The translations under genes were made by a program, and so were the position numbers. The notes beneath the pieces are model-generated. The model worked only from the letters and a program-made list of their open reading frames with translations, made no database searches and was not told the DNA's origin. Shown here one piece after another: positions 45,552 through 53,680 of a DNA stretch of 64,000 bases. This stretch comes from Cellvibrio sp. PSBB023 (GTDB taxonomy: Bacteria > Pseudomonadota > Gammaproteobacteria > Pseudomonadales > Cellvibrionaceae): NCBI RefSeq assembly GCF_002007605.1, contig NZ_CP019799.1:2232001-2296000 (forward strand). Reading direction: 5' to 3'. How positions within the stretch are numbered: position 1 is the first letter of the stretch; each line of letters starts with the position of its first letter.

Positions 45552-47393
45552 ATGAACAATATCCCTTTTAAAAAAAATACCCTTATCTCTTCTTTTGTAG
45601 CTGCATCCCTGGTTTTTTCCCTGGGCGGCTGCGGAGGAAAAAATAACGACAGTGAAAAAATACCGGAACTACCACCGAAAAAAATATCGGTTGTAAATTT
45701 TGATCAAGGCTGGAGCAAGGATGAAGCGCTGGATTTCTACAACACCTCACAGGGCTCACAACTAATTCCCTACGCCTGGTTTTTAGCATTGGAACAGGCG
45801 GATAGCGAAACATTATTTCGCGATACAAAACACATCGAAAAATTAGGCTATATCCCCCAGGAGCCACTGGCAGGGCGCAATCCTGATGGATTACCCATCG
45901 GGTTTGTCAAAGATGACGTACAGGAAGCATTTTTAGCCGCAGCAATGAGTGCTGAACGCTTGGGTGCACTACAAAATAACCAGCAAAATAGATACAACGA
46001 ATGGCTGGGACTAACCTGCTCTGCATGCCATACCGCTGAAATCAATTATGGCGAATACAAACTCCGCATTGATGGTGGGCCAGCATTGGCGGATATGCCT
46101 CTGTTTCTGGACAGTATGAAAAAAGCGATAGATGCAACGATTAATGACAATGCGAAACTGGTTCGGTTTTCTAAAAAGGTATTAAGTGAGGGTGGCTTTA
46201 ACGACGTTGAAAAAGAAGCACTAAAAGCGCAGTTAATCACATTCAATGGCTGGCTTGATAGCTACATCAGCGTGAATTATGGCGGCTTGCATACACCTTA
46301 TGGTTATGGCCGGCTAGATGCTTTTGGAGCTATATTAAATCGTGTTACTACTAGCCTCTTGGAAATACCTGGCAATCAGGCGCCAGCGAATGCCCCTGTT
46401 AGTTATCCATTTTTATGGAACACCTCGCAACTGGATTGGGTGCAATGGAATGGTTCAGCCAATAACCATATTGGTCGTAATGTTGGCGAAGTAACGGGTG
46501 TGTTTGCTCACACCATACTTAAAACAGACAACGAAAAAGAACGCTTTTATTCTTCGGCCAAAATTATCAATCTGGACCAACTGGAACAATTAATGGCGCG
46601 CCTTGACTCGCCTAAATGGGGCGCACCACTACCCGCAATAGATGAAAAGAAAGCGGCAGCCGGTGCCGTTCTCTACGCTAACAATTGCCTTGGCTGCCAT
46701 GGAATTCGCGATGGCAATGGCCAATTCCCAATGACAGAAAAAAATGCGGTGGGCAAACAGTTTATCCAGACCCATATGATTGGATTACAAACAATAGGCA
46801 CCGATCCATTGATGGCAATGAATTTTGTTAATCCCGCCCTGAATGTAGATCCCGGTCCACTGCGCCCTTATCTTGATACTGAAATGCAAAAGGCTCCAAA
46901 AGTACCTCGCGCCAGTGTATTGAGTGCCGCCGTGCAAAAAATTATTGAAAAGCAGCTCGCCGAATTTAGGCCGCCATTGGATCAAGGCCAACTGCTGGAA
47001 CTGACGGGTTATCACCTGCCCAACGAAACGCCACCTAACCTAATTGCCTATAAAGCCAGACCGTTAAATGGTATTTGGGCAACAGCGCCTTATTTGCACA
47101 ACGGTTCTGTCGCCAACTTATACCAAATGCTGCTACCGGATACTCAACGTGCGACTTCATTTTATGTGAGTAACGCTGCATTTGATCCTAAACAGGTAGG
47201 TTTTGAATCTATACAAAGTGGCAATTACTTTTTATTCAACACCCTTGATGATAAAGGCGCCCCCATAGCAGGCAATAGCAACAAAGGACATTCCGGCAAT
47301 AGCTTCACTAAAACACTCGATAAAGATGGGCAGTGGCGCGACTTTACTGATGATGAGCGCTATCAATTGATTGAATATTTAAAATCACTGTAA
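45552..47393 (+). CDS. RoxA-like dihaem cytochrome c, lipoprotein
   Basis: 613 residues from ATG 45552; the frame can extend to a GTG at 45519 but without a better signal. Lipobox LGGC (Cys27) suggests a lipoprotein. Two c-type haem sites are visible: CSACH at 156-160 and CLGCH at 379-383. The C-terminal APYLHNGSVANLYQMLLP motif is typical of dihaem peroxidases and of the rubber oxygenase RoxA family. RoxA cleaves polyisoprene; a rubber substrate is not implied here, as many relatives are uncharacterised. It starts 50 bases after the catalase-like gene. Confidence 0.9.
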   Translation: MNNIPFKKNTLISSFVAASLVFSLGGCGGKNNDSEKIPELPPKKISVVNFDQGWSKDEALDFYNTSQGSQLIPYAWFLALEQADSETLFRDTKHIEKLGYIPQEPLAGRNPDGLPIGFVKDDVQEAFLAAAMSAERLGALQNNQQNRYNEWLGLTCSACHTAEINYGEYKLRIDGGPALADMPLFLDSMKKAIDATINDNAKLVRFSKKVLSEGGFNDVEKEALKAQLITFNGWLDSYISVNYGGLHTPYGYGRLDAFGAILNRVTTSLLEIPGNQAPANAPVSYPFLWNTSQLDWVQWNGSANNHIGRNVGEVTGVFAHTILKTDNEKERFYSSAKIINLDQLEQLMARLDSPKWGAPLPAIDEKKAAAGAVLYANNCLGCHGIRDGNGQFPMTEKNAVGKQFIQTHMIGLQTIGTDPLMAMNFVNPALNVDPGPLRPYLDTEMQKAPKVPRASVLSAAVQKIIEKQLAEFRPPLDQGQLLELTGYHLPNETPPNLIAYKARPLNGIWATAPYLHNGSVANLYQMLLPDTQRATSFYVSNAAFDPKQVGFESIQSGNYFLFNTLDDKGAPIAGNSNKGHSGNSFTKTLDKDGQWRDFTDDERYQLIEYLKSL

Positions 47394-47417
47394 ATATTTT
47401 AAGGATATTTTTACTGC

Positions 47418-47453
47418 AAAAATGGTGGACAAAAAAATGTCCACCATTTTTTT
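47418..47453 (+). terminator. Hairpin with T run between the two RoxA-like genes
   Basis: Perfect 13-bp arms AAAAATGGTGGAC and GTCCACCATTTTT with an 8-base loop, then two more T residues. It ends 13 bases before the next start codon, so it may act as a partial terminator that lowers expression of the second gene. Confidence 0.8.
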
Positions 47454-47466
47454 ACGAGGATGAAAT

Positions 47467-49248
47467 ATGAAAACGCTACATTACGTCTTATTGCTATCTG
47501 CTGCTTTACTGTACAACAACAAGGCAATGAGCAACCCCGTTAAAGCGGAAGACTGGAGTTCCATTCAAGCTGCACGCCAACAACAATTAGCGCACTACCT
47601 CAACGACAATCAGGTTGCCTATAACTGGTTCGCCGACTTTTCATTGGGCATCAATGATGGTGTTCCCTTTATTATTCTCAAGCTCTTGCCCAAAGTTGCT
47701 CCAGAGTACTGGGGTAGTGATGAAAATTTTCTTGAGGTTATTGGTTTATTCAAAGATCAGCGCATACCGGGTTACCCTATTGCACGCGGCATAGGCTGGA
47801 GTGGTCTGGGCAGGGAGGGCACGGACAATGCCGTTGATTATGCCTCCTTTACTTGTGGAGCTTGTCATATTGGTCGCGTAAGGACAGACAAAGGAATCCA
47901 ATATCTGGACGGTGGTGTTAATGCGCACTTTAACCTTCCCCAATATCGGGTAAGGGCACAAAAAACCCTTGAAAAGATGATTAGTGGCGCAACCACAGAG
48001 AAAGAACAAATAGACCTTGCAACCAAGGCATTTATTACTGCGCTCGATAAAGTGTATGCGCAGGATAAGCATTATTTTTATCAAAACTACCGGCTTGGCG
48101 ATAAGGTATTTGATGCAAATTATGAAAAAAAGCAAATTGAGTTGTTCAAACAAAATGCGCAGGCATTAGTAACGAAGTTTATCATTCGTACAAACCTTGA
48201 ATATAAAGCATTTGGTGTGCTGGTAGATAAAAATTACCATGGCTTTGAACAACAAATGCTAAAAGGTTTTGGCGGCATGGCGGATGCAACCGGGATTAGT
48301 ACATCTTTTGCTTATGTCGTTGACCGCGATATTTATCATACGAAAGTTAACCTGGACAGCCTTCCGCCTTCACAGGGAATTACTGATTTTATGGTCGTGT
48401 GGGAACAAGGCAAACGCAAAGTGCGCTGGTCACCCGATCACACACAATTAATAGAGGGTGGTGGCCAATGGAATGGCAATATACCTATATCCATGTTCCG
48501 AAACCTTGCGGCTGAATTAACCATGGGGTTTGGAGCCGAAACTGATTTGCGCGTAGGTGCATTTGCTGAACGGCTGCTGGAGAACTTGCCCGCCCCTGTG
48601 TACCCGTTTTCGGTAGATATGCACAAAGCAAATAAAGGCCGCGCCCTGTTCGAGCAACATTGTGCGGCGTGCCACAGGCCACATAATGGTGAGGTGTATC
48701 AAATAGGCACTGACAGTGGTCGCGCCCACGTAGCCAATGACACTATCACCGCTGCGGGCAGAAAAAGTTTTACCAGTATTTGTACACCGACAACCAGTGT
48801 TAATTTACCCGGTTATGGCACAGTTAAACCTTGCGCTGAATTTGAAGGTGTGTCATTGGTCGGCAAGGAGCAATTTGCAATGATGGACCCCAAATTACAC
48901 GATGGCTACAACGCATTGCCCCTTGATGGCATTTGGGCACAGGCACCTTACTTACATAATGGTTCGGTACCAACCATCTATCATCTACTGGTACCAAGTG
49001 AACGCCCTGCCGTTTATATGAAAAGCCGCCTTGATTATGACCAGACCTTGCTGGGATTTTCATGGCAATTATCAACAGACAAGAATAAGAAAGAAGAAGG
49101 ATATAAGTTTGACACTCAGGCTATACCGGCCTTTTCAAATAAAGGGCATGATAAAGATATCATTAGCAAACAATCACATTACAAACTGGATTGGAGTGAT
49201 GACAAAGAAGGCGCAATGGCGATTATTGAATACATGAAAACATTGTGA
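47467..49248 (+). CDS. RoxA-like dihaem cytochrome c, periplasmic
   Basis: 593 residues. Signal peptide MKTLHYVLLLSAALLYNNKAMS. Haem sites CGACH at 130-134 and CAACH at 399-403. The C-terminus has GIWAQAPYLHNGSVPTIYHLLVP, the same family motif as the preceding protein. It is a divergent paralogue rather than a recent copy. Unlike its neighbour it is not a lipoprotein. Redox partner or oxygenase activity is unknown; the pair with a catalase-like protein suggests a peroxide or dioxygenation pathway on a hydrophobic substrate (inference). Confidence 0.9.
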   Translation: MKTLHYVLLLSAALLYNNKAMSNPVKAEDWSSIQAARQQQLAHYLNDNQVAYNWFADFSLGINDGVPFIILKLLPKVAPEYWGSDENFLEVIGLFKDQRIPGYPIARGIGWSGLGREGTDNAVDYASFTCGACHIGRVRTDKGIQYLDGGVNAHFNLPQYRVRAQKTLEKMISGATTEKEQIDLATKAFITALDKVYAQDKHYFYQNYRLGDKVFDANYEKKQIELFKQNAQALVTKFIIRTNLEYKAFGVLVDKNYHGFEQQMLKGFGGMADATGISTSFAYVVDRDIYHTKVNLDSLPPSQGITDFMVVWEQGKRKVRWSPDHTQLIEGGGQWNGNIPISMFRNLAAELTMGFGAETDLRVGAFAERLLENLPAPVYPFSVDMHKANKGRALFEQHCAACHRPHNGEVYQIGTDSGRAHVANDTITAAGRKSFTSICTPTTSVNLPGYGTVKPCAEFEGVSLVGKEQFAMMDPKLHDGYNALPLDGIWAQAPYLHNGSVPTIYHLLVPSERPAVYMKSRLDYDQTLLGFSWQLSTDKNKKEEGYKFDTQAIPAFSNKGHDKDIISKQSHYKLDWSDDKEGAMAIIEYMKTL

Positions 49249-49275
49249 ATAGGTACTGAAAAAATCGCTCATGTT

Positions 49276-49305
49276 CACTGTCAGCTCAACCCTGAGCTGA
49301 CAGTG
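49276..49305 (+). terminator. Strong hairpin after the RoxA-like operon
   Basis: CACTGTCAGCTCA-ACCC-TGAGCTGACAGTG, a perfect 13-bp stem without a following T run. It may still end or stabilise the cytochrome transcript. Confidence 0.5.
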
Positions 49306-49373
49306 CCTAACGAACAACCGCTAAAAATAGCCTTCTCCCTAAGCATTACTCCTCGTGAAATATTTTCCGCGTT

Positions 49374-49402
49374 GACTGGCGGATTTTTTTTTGCCAGTCG
49401 TC
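49374..49402 (+). promoter_or_regulatory. FecI-type ECF promoter element, copy A
   Basis: GACTGGCGGA-N9-GCCAGTCGTC, with N9 nine T residues. It is the same length and shares all 20 flanking bases with copy B upstream of the sigma factor gene (51851-51879). The GGATTTT block and CGTC resemble -35 and -10 elements of FecI-like ECF promoters. The arms GACTGGC/GCCAGTC are also an inverted repeat. It lies 89 bases before the pectinesterase start. Confidence 0.65.
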
Positions 49403-49491
49403 CAAAGGTCAGCCGCCATGACTCATACCCTTAAGCGCGGCGTGAGCCATGGCTTTGAATCCCTACAGAATAATACGGAGCGCGCGCACCA

Positions 49492-50613
49492 ATGCGAATA
49501 ATGACTCGGATAATACTATTGTTAGCCATAGCAGGTTTGAATGCTTGCAGTGCTGAGCACAAGGCGCTTGATAAAGAAACCCAATCGTATGACGCTCTGG
49601 TCGGCGGAGACTCCGCCAACGCCTTTGCTACAGTTCAAGCCGCACTGGATGCCGCTCCCAGCGATGAAAAAGCGCGCTATCGCATTTTGATCAAGGCGGG
49701 GCGCTATAACGAGAAACTGAACATTACTCGCGGCAACCTGGAGATACGCGGCGAAGGCGCGGCGAATACGCTGATTTATTTTGATGCTTATGCCGGGAAC
49801 TCACGGGGTTATCGCGCGGACGGCTGGGGCACACCCGGTTCGGCGACGGTGTCGATTGATACGGTGGATGTGCATATTGCCGACCTGACGATCGAAAATA
49901 CCTATGATTTTTTAGCCAATGATATTAAAGCAGCGGATGATCCCACCAAGGCGGGAGACAGTCAGGCGGTTGCGCTGTTGTTGGATACGCGCAGTGACAA
50001 AATCAGCTTGAGCCGCGTTACCTTGAACGGTTATCAGGATACCTTGTTTGTACACGGCAATCGCGCCTATTTTTATGAGAGCACTATTAGCGGCAATGTG
50101 GATTTTATTTTTGGCCAGGGCAACGCGGTGTTTGATCGCTCAACGATTGTAAGCCGCCCGCGCAACAGCACCTTTGCCGAAGGTGAAATTCACAGTTTTA
50201 TCACTGCGCCTTCCACCAATATCGCCCGCGAATACGGCCTGACTTTTTTGGATTGCAAACTGACACGCGAAGAAGGTGTACCTGACCAGAGTATTACCCT
50301 GGGGCGTCCATGGCACCCTACGACCACCTTTCCCGATGGTCGCTACGCCGACCCGGACGCTATAGGTAAGGCAGTGTTTATTCGCACCTTTATGGACAGT
50401 CACATCAATACGCAGGGCTGGTCGAGCATGCCGGGCACAGCGCCCGATGGCACCAAGAGCCGGATATTTACGCCGGAAGAATCGCGCTTCTTTGAATACA
50501 ACAGCACTGGCCCTGGCGCTGCGATTAATGCACAACGCCCGCAGCTGACCGATGCTCAAGTCGCCGACTATGCACTGGAAACAATATTCGCAGGGTGGCA
50601 GCCACCACGCTAA
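49492..50613 (+). CDS. Pectin methylesterase (CE8), lipoprotein
   Basis: 373 residues. Lipobox GLNACS (Cys19) predicts outer-membrane or periplasmic anchoring. The right-handed beta-helix of CE8 shows catalytic Asp183 in NGYQDTLF and Asp204 in GNVDFIFG, with the LGRPWH motif that carries the conserved Arg. It removes methyl esters from homogalacturonan, which prepares it for lyases or hydrolases. It lies behind the ECF-type promoter element and 70 bases before a second lipoprotein esterase. Confidence 0.95.
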   Translation: MRIMTRIILLLAIAGLNACSAEHKALDKETQSYDALVGGDSANAFATVQAALDAAPSDEKARYRILIKAGRYNEKLNITRGNLEIRGEGAANTLIYFDAYAGNSRGYRADGWGTPGSATVSIDTVDVHIADLTIENTYDFLANDIKAADDPTKAGDSQAVALLLDTRSDKISLSRVTLNGYQDTLFVHGNRAYFYESTISGNVDFIFGQGNAVFDRSTIVSRPRNSTFAEGEIHSFITAPSTNIAREYGLTFLDCKLTREEGVPDQSITLGRPWHPTTTFPDGRYADPDAIGKAVFIRTFMDSHINTQGWSSMPGTAPDGTKSRIFTPEESRFFEYNSTGPGAAINAQRPQLTDAQVADYALETIFAGWQPPR

Positions 50614-50683
50614 TGGTGAATGGCGGGTTTGGCGCCCGCCCGTTATATTTCACCCATGCCCGTACATTGGAATGAGTCACGCT

Positions 50684-51679
50684 ATGAACTTGATCACCCG
50701 GATTTTTACTCTGCTGATGATAGGCGGCCTTAGCGCCTGCTCATCGCTGTCACCACAACCCCATGAAAATACTTACACGGTGGAAAACCGTTACGCACAG
50801 GATGTAAAAAGCTTCCCGTCTATTCAGGGGATTGCCAGCACGGCAGTGCCTGCCGAAGTGATTGAGCATAAGAACATCACCTACGTTCGCTACGGCACCC
50901 GTGAACTGCAACTGGATTTGTACCTGCCAAAAACACTGGCAGACAACCCCAACAGCAGCCCTGTACCAGGCGTAATTCTGGTGCACTGCGGCGGCTGGCG
51001 CTCCGGCTTTCGCACTCACTTGACCCCCATGGCGATTGAATTGGCCAAGGCGGGTTATGTGGCCGCTACCATCACCTACCGATTGGCACCGGAGGCGCAA
51101 TATCCGGCCGCAGTCTATGACGTGAAAGCGGCGATTCGCTGGCTGCGCAGCCATGCAGCTGACTATGGCGTAGACCCCACACGCATTGCGGTGGGCGGCT
51201 CATCGGCAGGCGGTCAAATTGCCAGCCTGACCGGCATGACCAATGGACTGCTGCGTTTTGATCCACAAGCCAAACACAGCACCGTCTCAAGCGATGCGCA
51301 GTTGATCCTGAATATTGATGGCTTGTCTGATTTCACCTCTGCCGAAGCGCGCAAACACGAAGATCCGCCCGGTAAGGGCGTTTCTTCCGCAGGCTCCTGG
51401 TTTGGCGGTAATTACGCCGAAAAACGCGATTTATGGCACGACGCATCGCCCACTTATTATGTGGGAGAAAGCAGCCCGCCCATTTTGTTCCTGAACAGCA
51501 CCCAGGAGCGTTTTCACGTAGGGCGCGATGAAATGATCGGCAAGATGAATGTGTATGGCATTCCCTCCAAAGTCGTTACCCTGCCCGACACGCCCCATAC
51601 CTTCTGGCTCTATGAGCCCTGGATCAAACCTGCCGCCGCCGTTGTAGTTGCCTTTTTGGACGAGCAATTCAAACGCTAA
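50684..51679 (+). CDS. Lipoprotein alpha/beta-hydrolase esterase
   Basis: 331 residues from MNLITRIF, an in-frame ATG at 50672 being possible. Lipobox GLSACS (Cys19). The hydrolase domain has an oxyanion motif HCGGW (usual HGGGW), ATITYRLAPEAQYPAAVYDVKAAIRWLR, and nucleophile Ser174 in GGSSAGG. Late motifs include FLNSTQERFHVGRDEM and PDTPHTFWL with the catalytic His. This matches BD-FAE or CE10-like carbohydrate esterases. Its position after a pectin methylesterase suggests a pectin acetylesterase role; that is inference. Confidence 0.88.
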   Translation: MNLITRIFTLLMIGGLSACSSLSPQPHENTYTVENRYAQDVKSFPSIQGIASTAVPAEVIEHKNITYVRYGTRELQLDLYLPKTLADNPNSSPVPGVILVHCGGWRSGFRTHLTPMAIELAKAGYVAATITYRLAPEAQYPAAVYDVKAAIRWLRSHAADYGVDPTRIAVGGSSAGGQIASLTGMTNGLLRFDPQAKHSTVSSDAQLILNIDGLSDFTSAEARKHEDPPGKGVSSAGSWFGGNYAEKRDLWHDASPTYYVGESSPPILFLNSTQERFHVGRDEMIGKMNVYGIPSKVVTLPDTPHTFWLYEPWIKPAAAVVVAFLDEQFKR

Positions 51680-51690
51680 GCTCGGTTTCC

Positions 51691-51723
51691 TGCCGCTGCG
51701 CTGCCTGATGGCTGGCAGCGGCA
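51691..51723 (+). terminator. Hairpin after the esterase gene
   Basis: TGCCGCTGC and GCAGCGGCA, 9-bp perfect arms with a 15-base loop, 12 bases past the esterase stop. No T run, so termination is uncertain. Confidence 0.4.
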
Positions 51724-51850
51724 AGCTCACCGCCATCCTCTCAGCCCGTCCATTACCCTCTGCGATACCCTCTTCCTATCACCCTGCGACATGATTTCCT
51801 CCCTTAAAAGTCTGACGGCAGGTTCACTGTCGGTGCTATTCTTTTCAGGC

Positions 51851-51879
51851 GACTGGCGGATTTTCTTGCGCCAGTCGTC
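51851..51879 (+). promoter_or_regulatory. FecI-type ECF promoter element, copy B
   Basis: GACTGGCGGA-TTTTCTTGC-GCCAGTCGTC, identical in both 10-base flanks and spacing to copy A at 49374-49402. It lies 69 bases before the sigma factor start and should be autoregulated by it, as FecI-type promoters often are. Confidence 0.65.
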
Positions 51880-51947
51880 AAGGTACAAAACCCCTTGACT
51901 CAAGCCGCCGGGGGGTCTTGGACACAATAATAGGCGCAAAAATAACT

Positions 51948-52502
51948 ATGACGAATAAAGAGAACCTGGAGAGCGTTTACCTGTCGATCCGAAACGGGTT
52001 GATGCGGGCTGTTTCACGCTTGGTGCCCCCGAAAGAAATCGAGGACATTGTGCAGGAAACCTATGTGCGCATCTGCGCGGTGAAAACCGAGCAGATCCTG
52101 CACCCGCGCTCGTTTTTGTATCGCACCGCCCGGAATCTCGCGCTTGATCACCTCAAGCGCGCCGAAACTCGCTCCAACGTGAGCATGGAGGACGAGAGCC
52201 TGAACCTGGACAACCTTGTGGACGATTTTGATCAAGTCTATAACCAGGTGTCGGCCACCCAGGAGTTTGAACACTTTTGCGAAGCGGTACGTCATTTGCC
52301 GCTGCAATGTCGCAAAGCCTTTGTACTGAAAAAAGTTTATGGCTATTCACAAAAAGAGATTGCCGAGAATTTGAACATCAGTGAAAACACGGTTGAAAAG
52401 CATATCGCCATGGGCTTGAGCCGCTGTCGCCAGTTTATGCAGCAGGCTCCAGCCAGTACCAACGAAGGTCCGGGCTCCAGCAAGCACCGGGAGATAAAGT
52501 GA
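51948..52502 (+). CDS. FecI-type ECF sigma factor
   Basis: 184 residues from the ATG at 51948; a TTG at 51918 is also open. Region 2 (PPKEIEDIVQETYVRICAV, RSFLYRTARNLALDHLKR) and region 4 (LPLQCRKAFVLKKVYGYSQKEIAENLNISENTVEKHIAMGL) are complete. Such factors are activated through FecR by an STN-containing TonB-dependent receptor when the ligand is present. The next two genes encode exactly those partners. It overlaps the FecR gene (TGATG). Confidence 0.95.
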   Translation: MTNKENLESVYLSIRNGLMRAVSRLVPPKEIEDIVQETYVRICAVKTEQILHPRSFLYRTARNLALDHLKRAETRSNVSMEDESLNLDNLVDDFDQVYNQVSATQEFEHFCEAVRHLPLQCRKAFVLKKVYGYSQKEIAENLNISENTVEKHIAMGLSRCRQFMQQAPASTNEGPGSSKHREIK

Positions 52503-53575
52503 TGAGCAATATTTATCAATTCCAGACGGAAAGCCAAATCTACGACGACGCCAGCCTGTGGATTGCGCGACTGGATCGCGGCTTGTCGGATGAAGAAACG
52601 GAAGCACTGCGTCACTGGTTGTCGCTCAGCCCCAAACACAAAGATTGTCTGCTGGAAATGGCGCACCTGTGGGATCGCATGGATAGTTTGTCAGTGCTTT
52701 CCGAACTGTTTGACCCACCAGTTGCGCAAGCGCCTGTGCGCCGCACCTTTGGTCGCACCGGTTGGGCCGTTGCCGCCTCGGTATTACTCGTGGTGCTTGC
52801 CGTGAAATTGCTGGTGCCAGCCACCCTGGTGCAAGCCCCTACTCCGGCACCCTCGCCGCTGCAAGCCAGCAGCGGAACCTCCAACACACTTTATGAAACC
52901 GGCATTGGTGCGCACTCCACCGTAAACCTGCCCGACGGCACACGCATGCTGCTTAACACCAACACCCAGGTGTCGGTCACTTACAGCGAGCACCAGCGTT
53001 TATTGATCCTTAAGAAAGGTGAACTGCTGGTAGAAGTGGCGCATGACAAACAGCGCCCTTTACGCGTACAAGTTGGCGACAAAGTAGTAGAAGCTGTAGG
53101 TACTGCGTTTAACGTCTACCTGAAAGATGAAGCTAACTTTGATGTGATAGTCACCGAAGGGCGCGTGAAAGTAAAAGCACTCGCCGATATGGCAGACTCA
53201 TCCATCGAATCGCCAACGAAAGCCGATAGGGTGCAAGAATTCCAGGAATTGGGTCGCGGAGAAAAGCTGAGTGTGCGCGAGAGCCAGGCTGTTGCAGTGG
53301 AAACCATTGGCGCAACCGTTATTCACGATCGCCTTTCCTGGCGCGATGGCAACCTGGTATTTCGCGGCGAGACATTACAGGACGCCTTGGATCAATTGAG
53401 CCGTTACACACCGGAGAATTTTAAAGTAGTAGACCCGCGCATTAGCGACGTGCGCATTGCCGGTTTGTATAAAGCCGGCGATGTAGATGGTTTGCTGTTG
53501 GCATTGAAAGAAAATTTCAACATCGCCAGCATGCGTTCAACCGACGGAGTGATTGAACTTTCATTACAACAGTAA
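52502..53575 (+). CDS. FecR-type anti-sigma regulator
   Basis: 357 residues from the ATG that overlaps the sigma factor stop. N-terminal DUF4880 helices (ASLWIARLDRGLSDEETEALRHW) bind the sigma factor in the cytoplasm. One TM helix lies at about 87-105. The periplasmic FecR domain (GIGAHSTVNLPDGTRMLLNTNTQV) and a C-terminal STN-like domain (LQDALDQLSRYTPENFKV) follow. It transmits the receptor signal through the inner membrane. Confidence 0.94.
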   Translation: MSNIYQFQTESQIYDDASLWIARLDRGLSDEETEALRHWLSLSPKHKDCLLEMAHLWDRMDSLSVLSELFDPPVAQAPVRRTFGRTGWAVAASVLLVVLAVKLLVPATLVQAPTPAPSPLQASSGTSNTLYETGIGAHSTVNLPDGTRMLLNTNTQVSVTYSEHQRLLILKKGELLVEVAHDKQRPLRVQVGDKVVEAVGTAFNVYLKDEANFDVIVTEGRVKVKALADMADSSIESPTKADRVQEFQELGRGEKLSVRESQAVAVETIGATVIHDRLSWRDGNLVFRGETLQDALDQLSRYTPENFKVVDPRISDVRIAGLYKAGDVDGLLLALKENFNIASMRSTDGVIELSLQQ

Positions 53576-53680
53576 TGTGTTATTAATCCATTAATCAAAA
53601 TTTATTTGATCGGTATGGAGGAAAAAAAAAGCTAAATCGTCTTTTGTATAGCGGCACACAACCGCGTTGGAGAAGTTGAA

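Noticed and set aside
45552..49248. Simple tandem duplication of the two RoxA-like genes
   Set aside because: Spacing of haem motifs, signal type and most of the sequence differ; they are divergent paralogues, not a recent copy.
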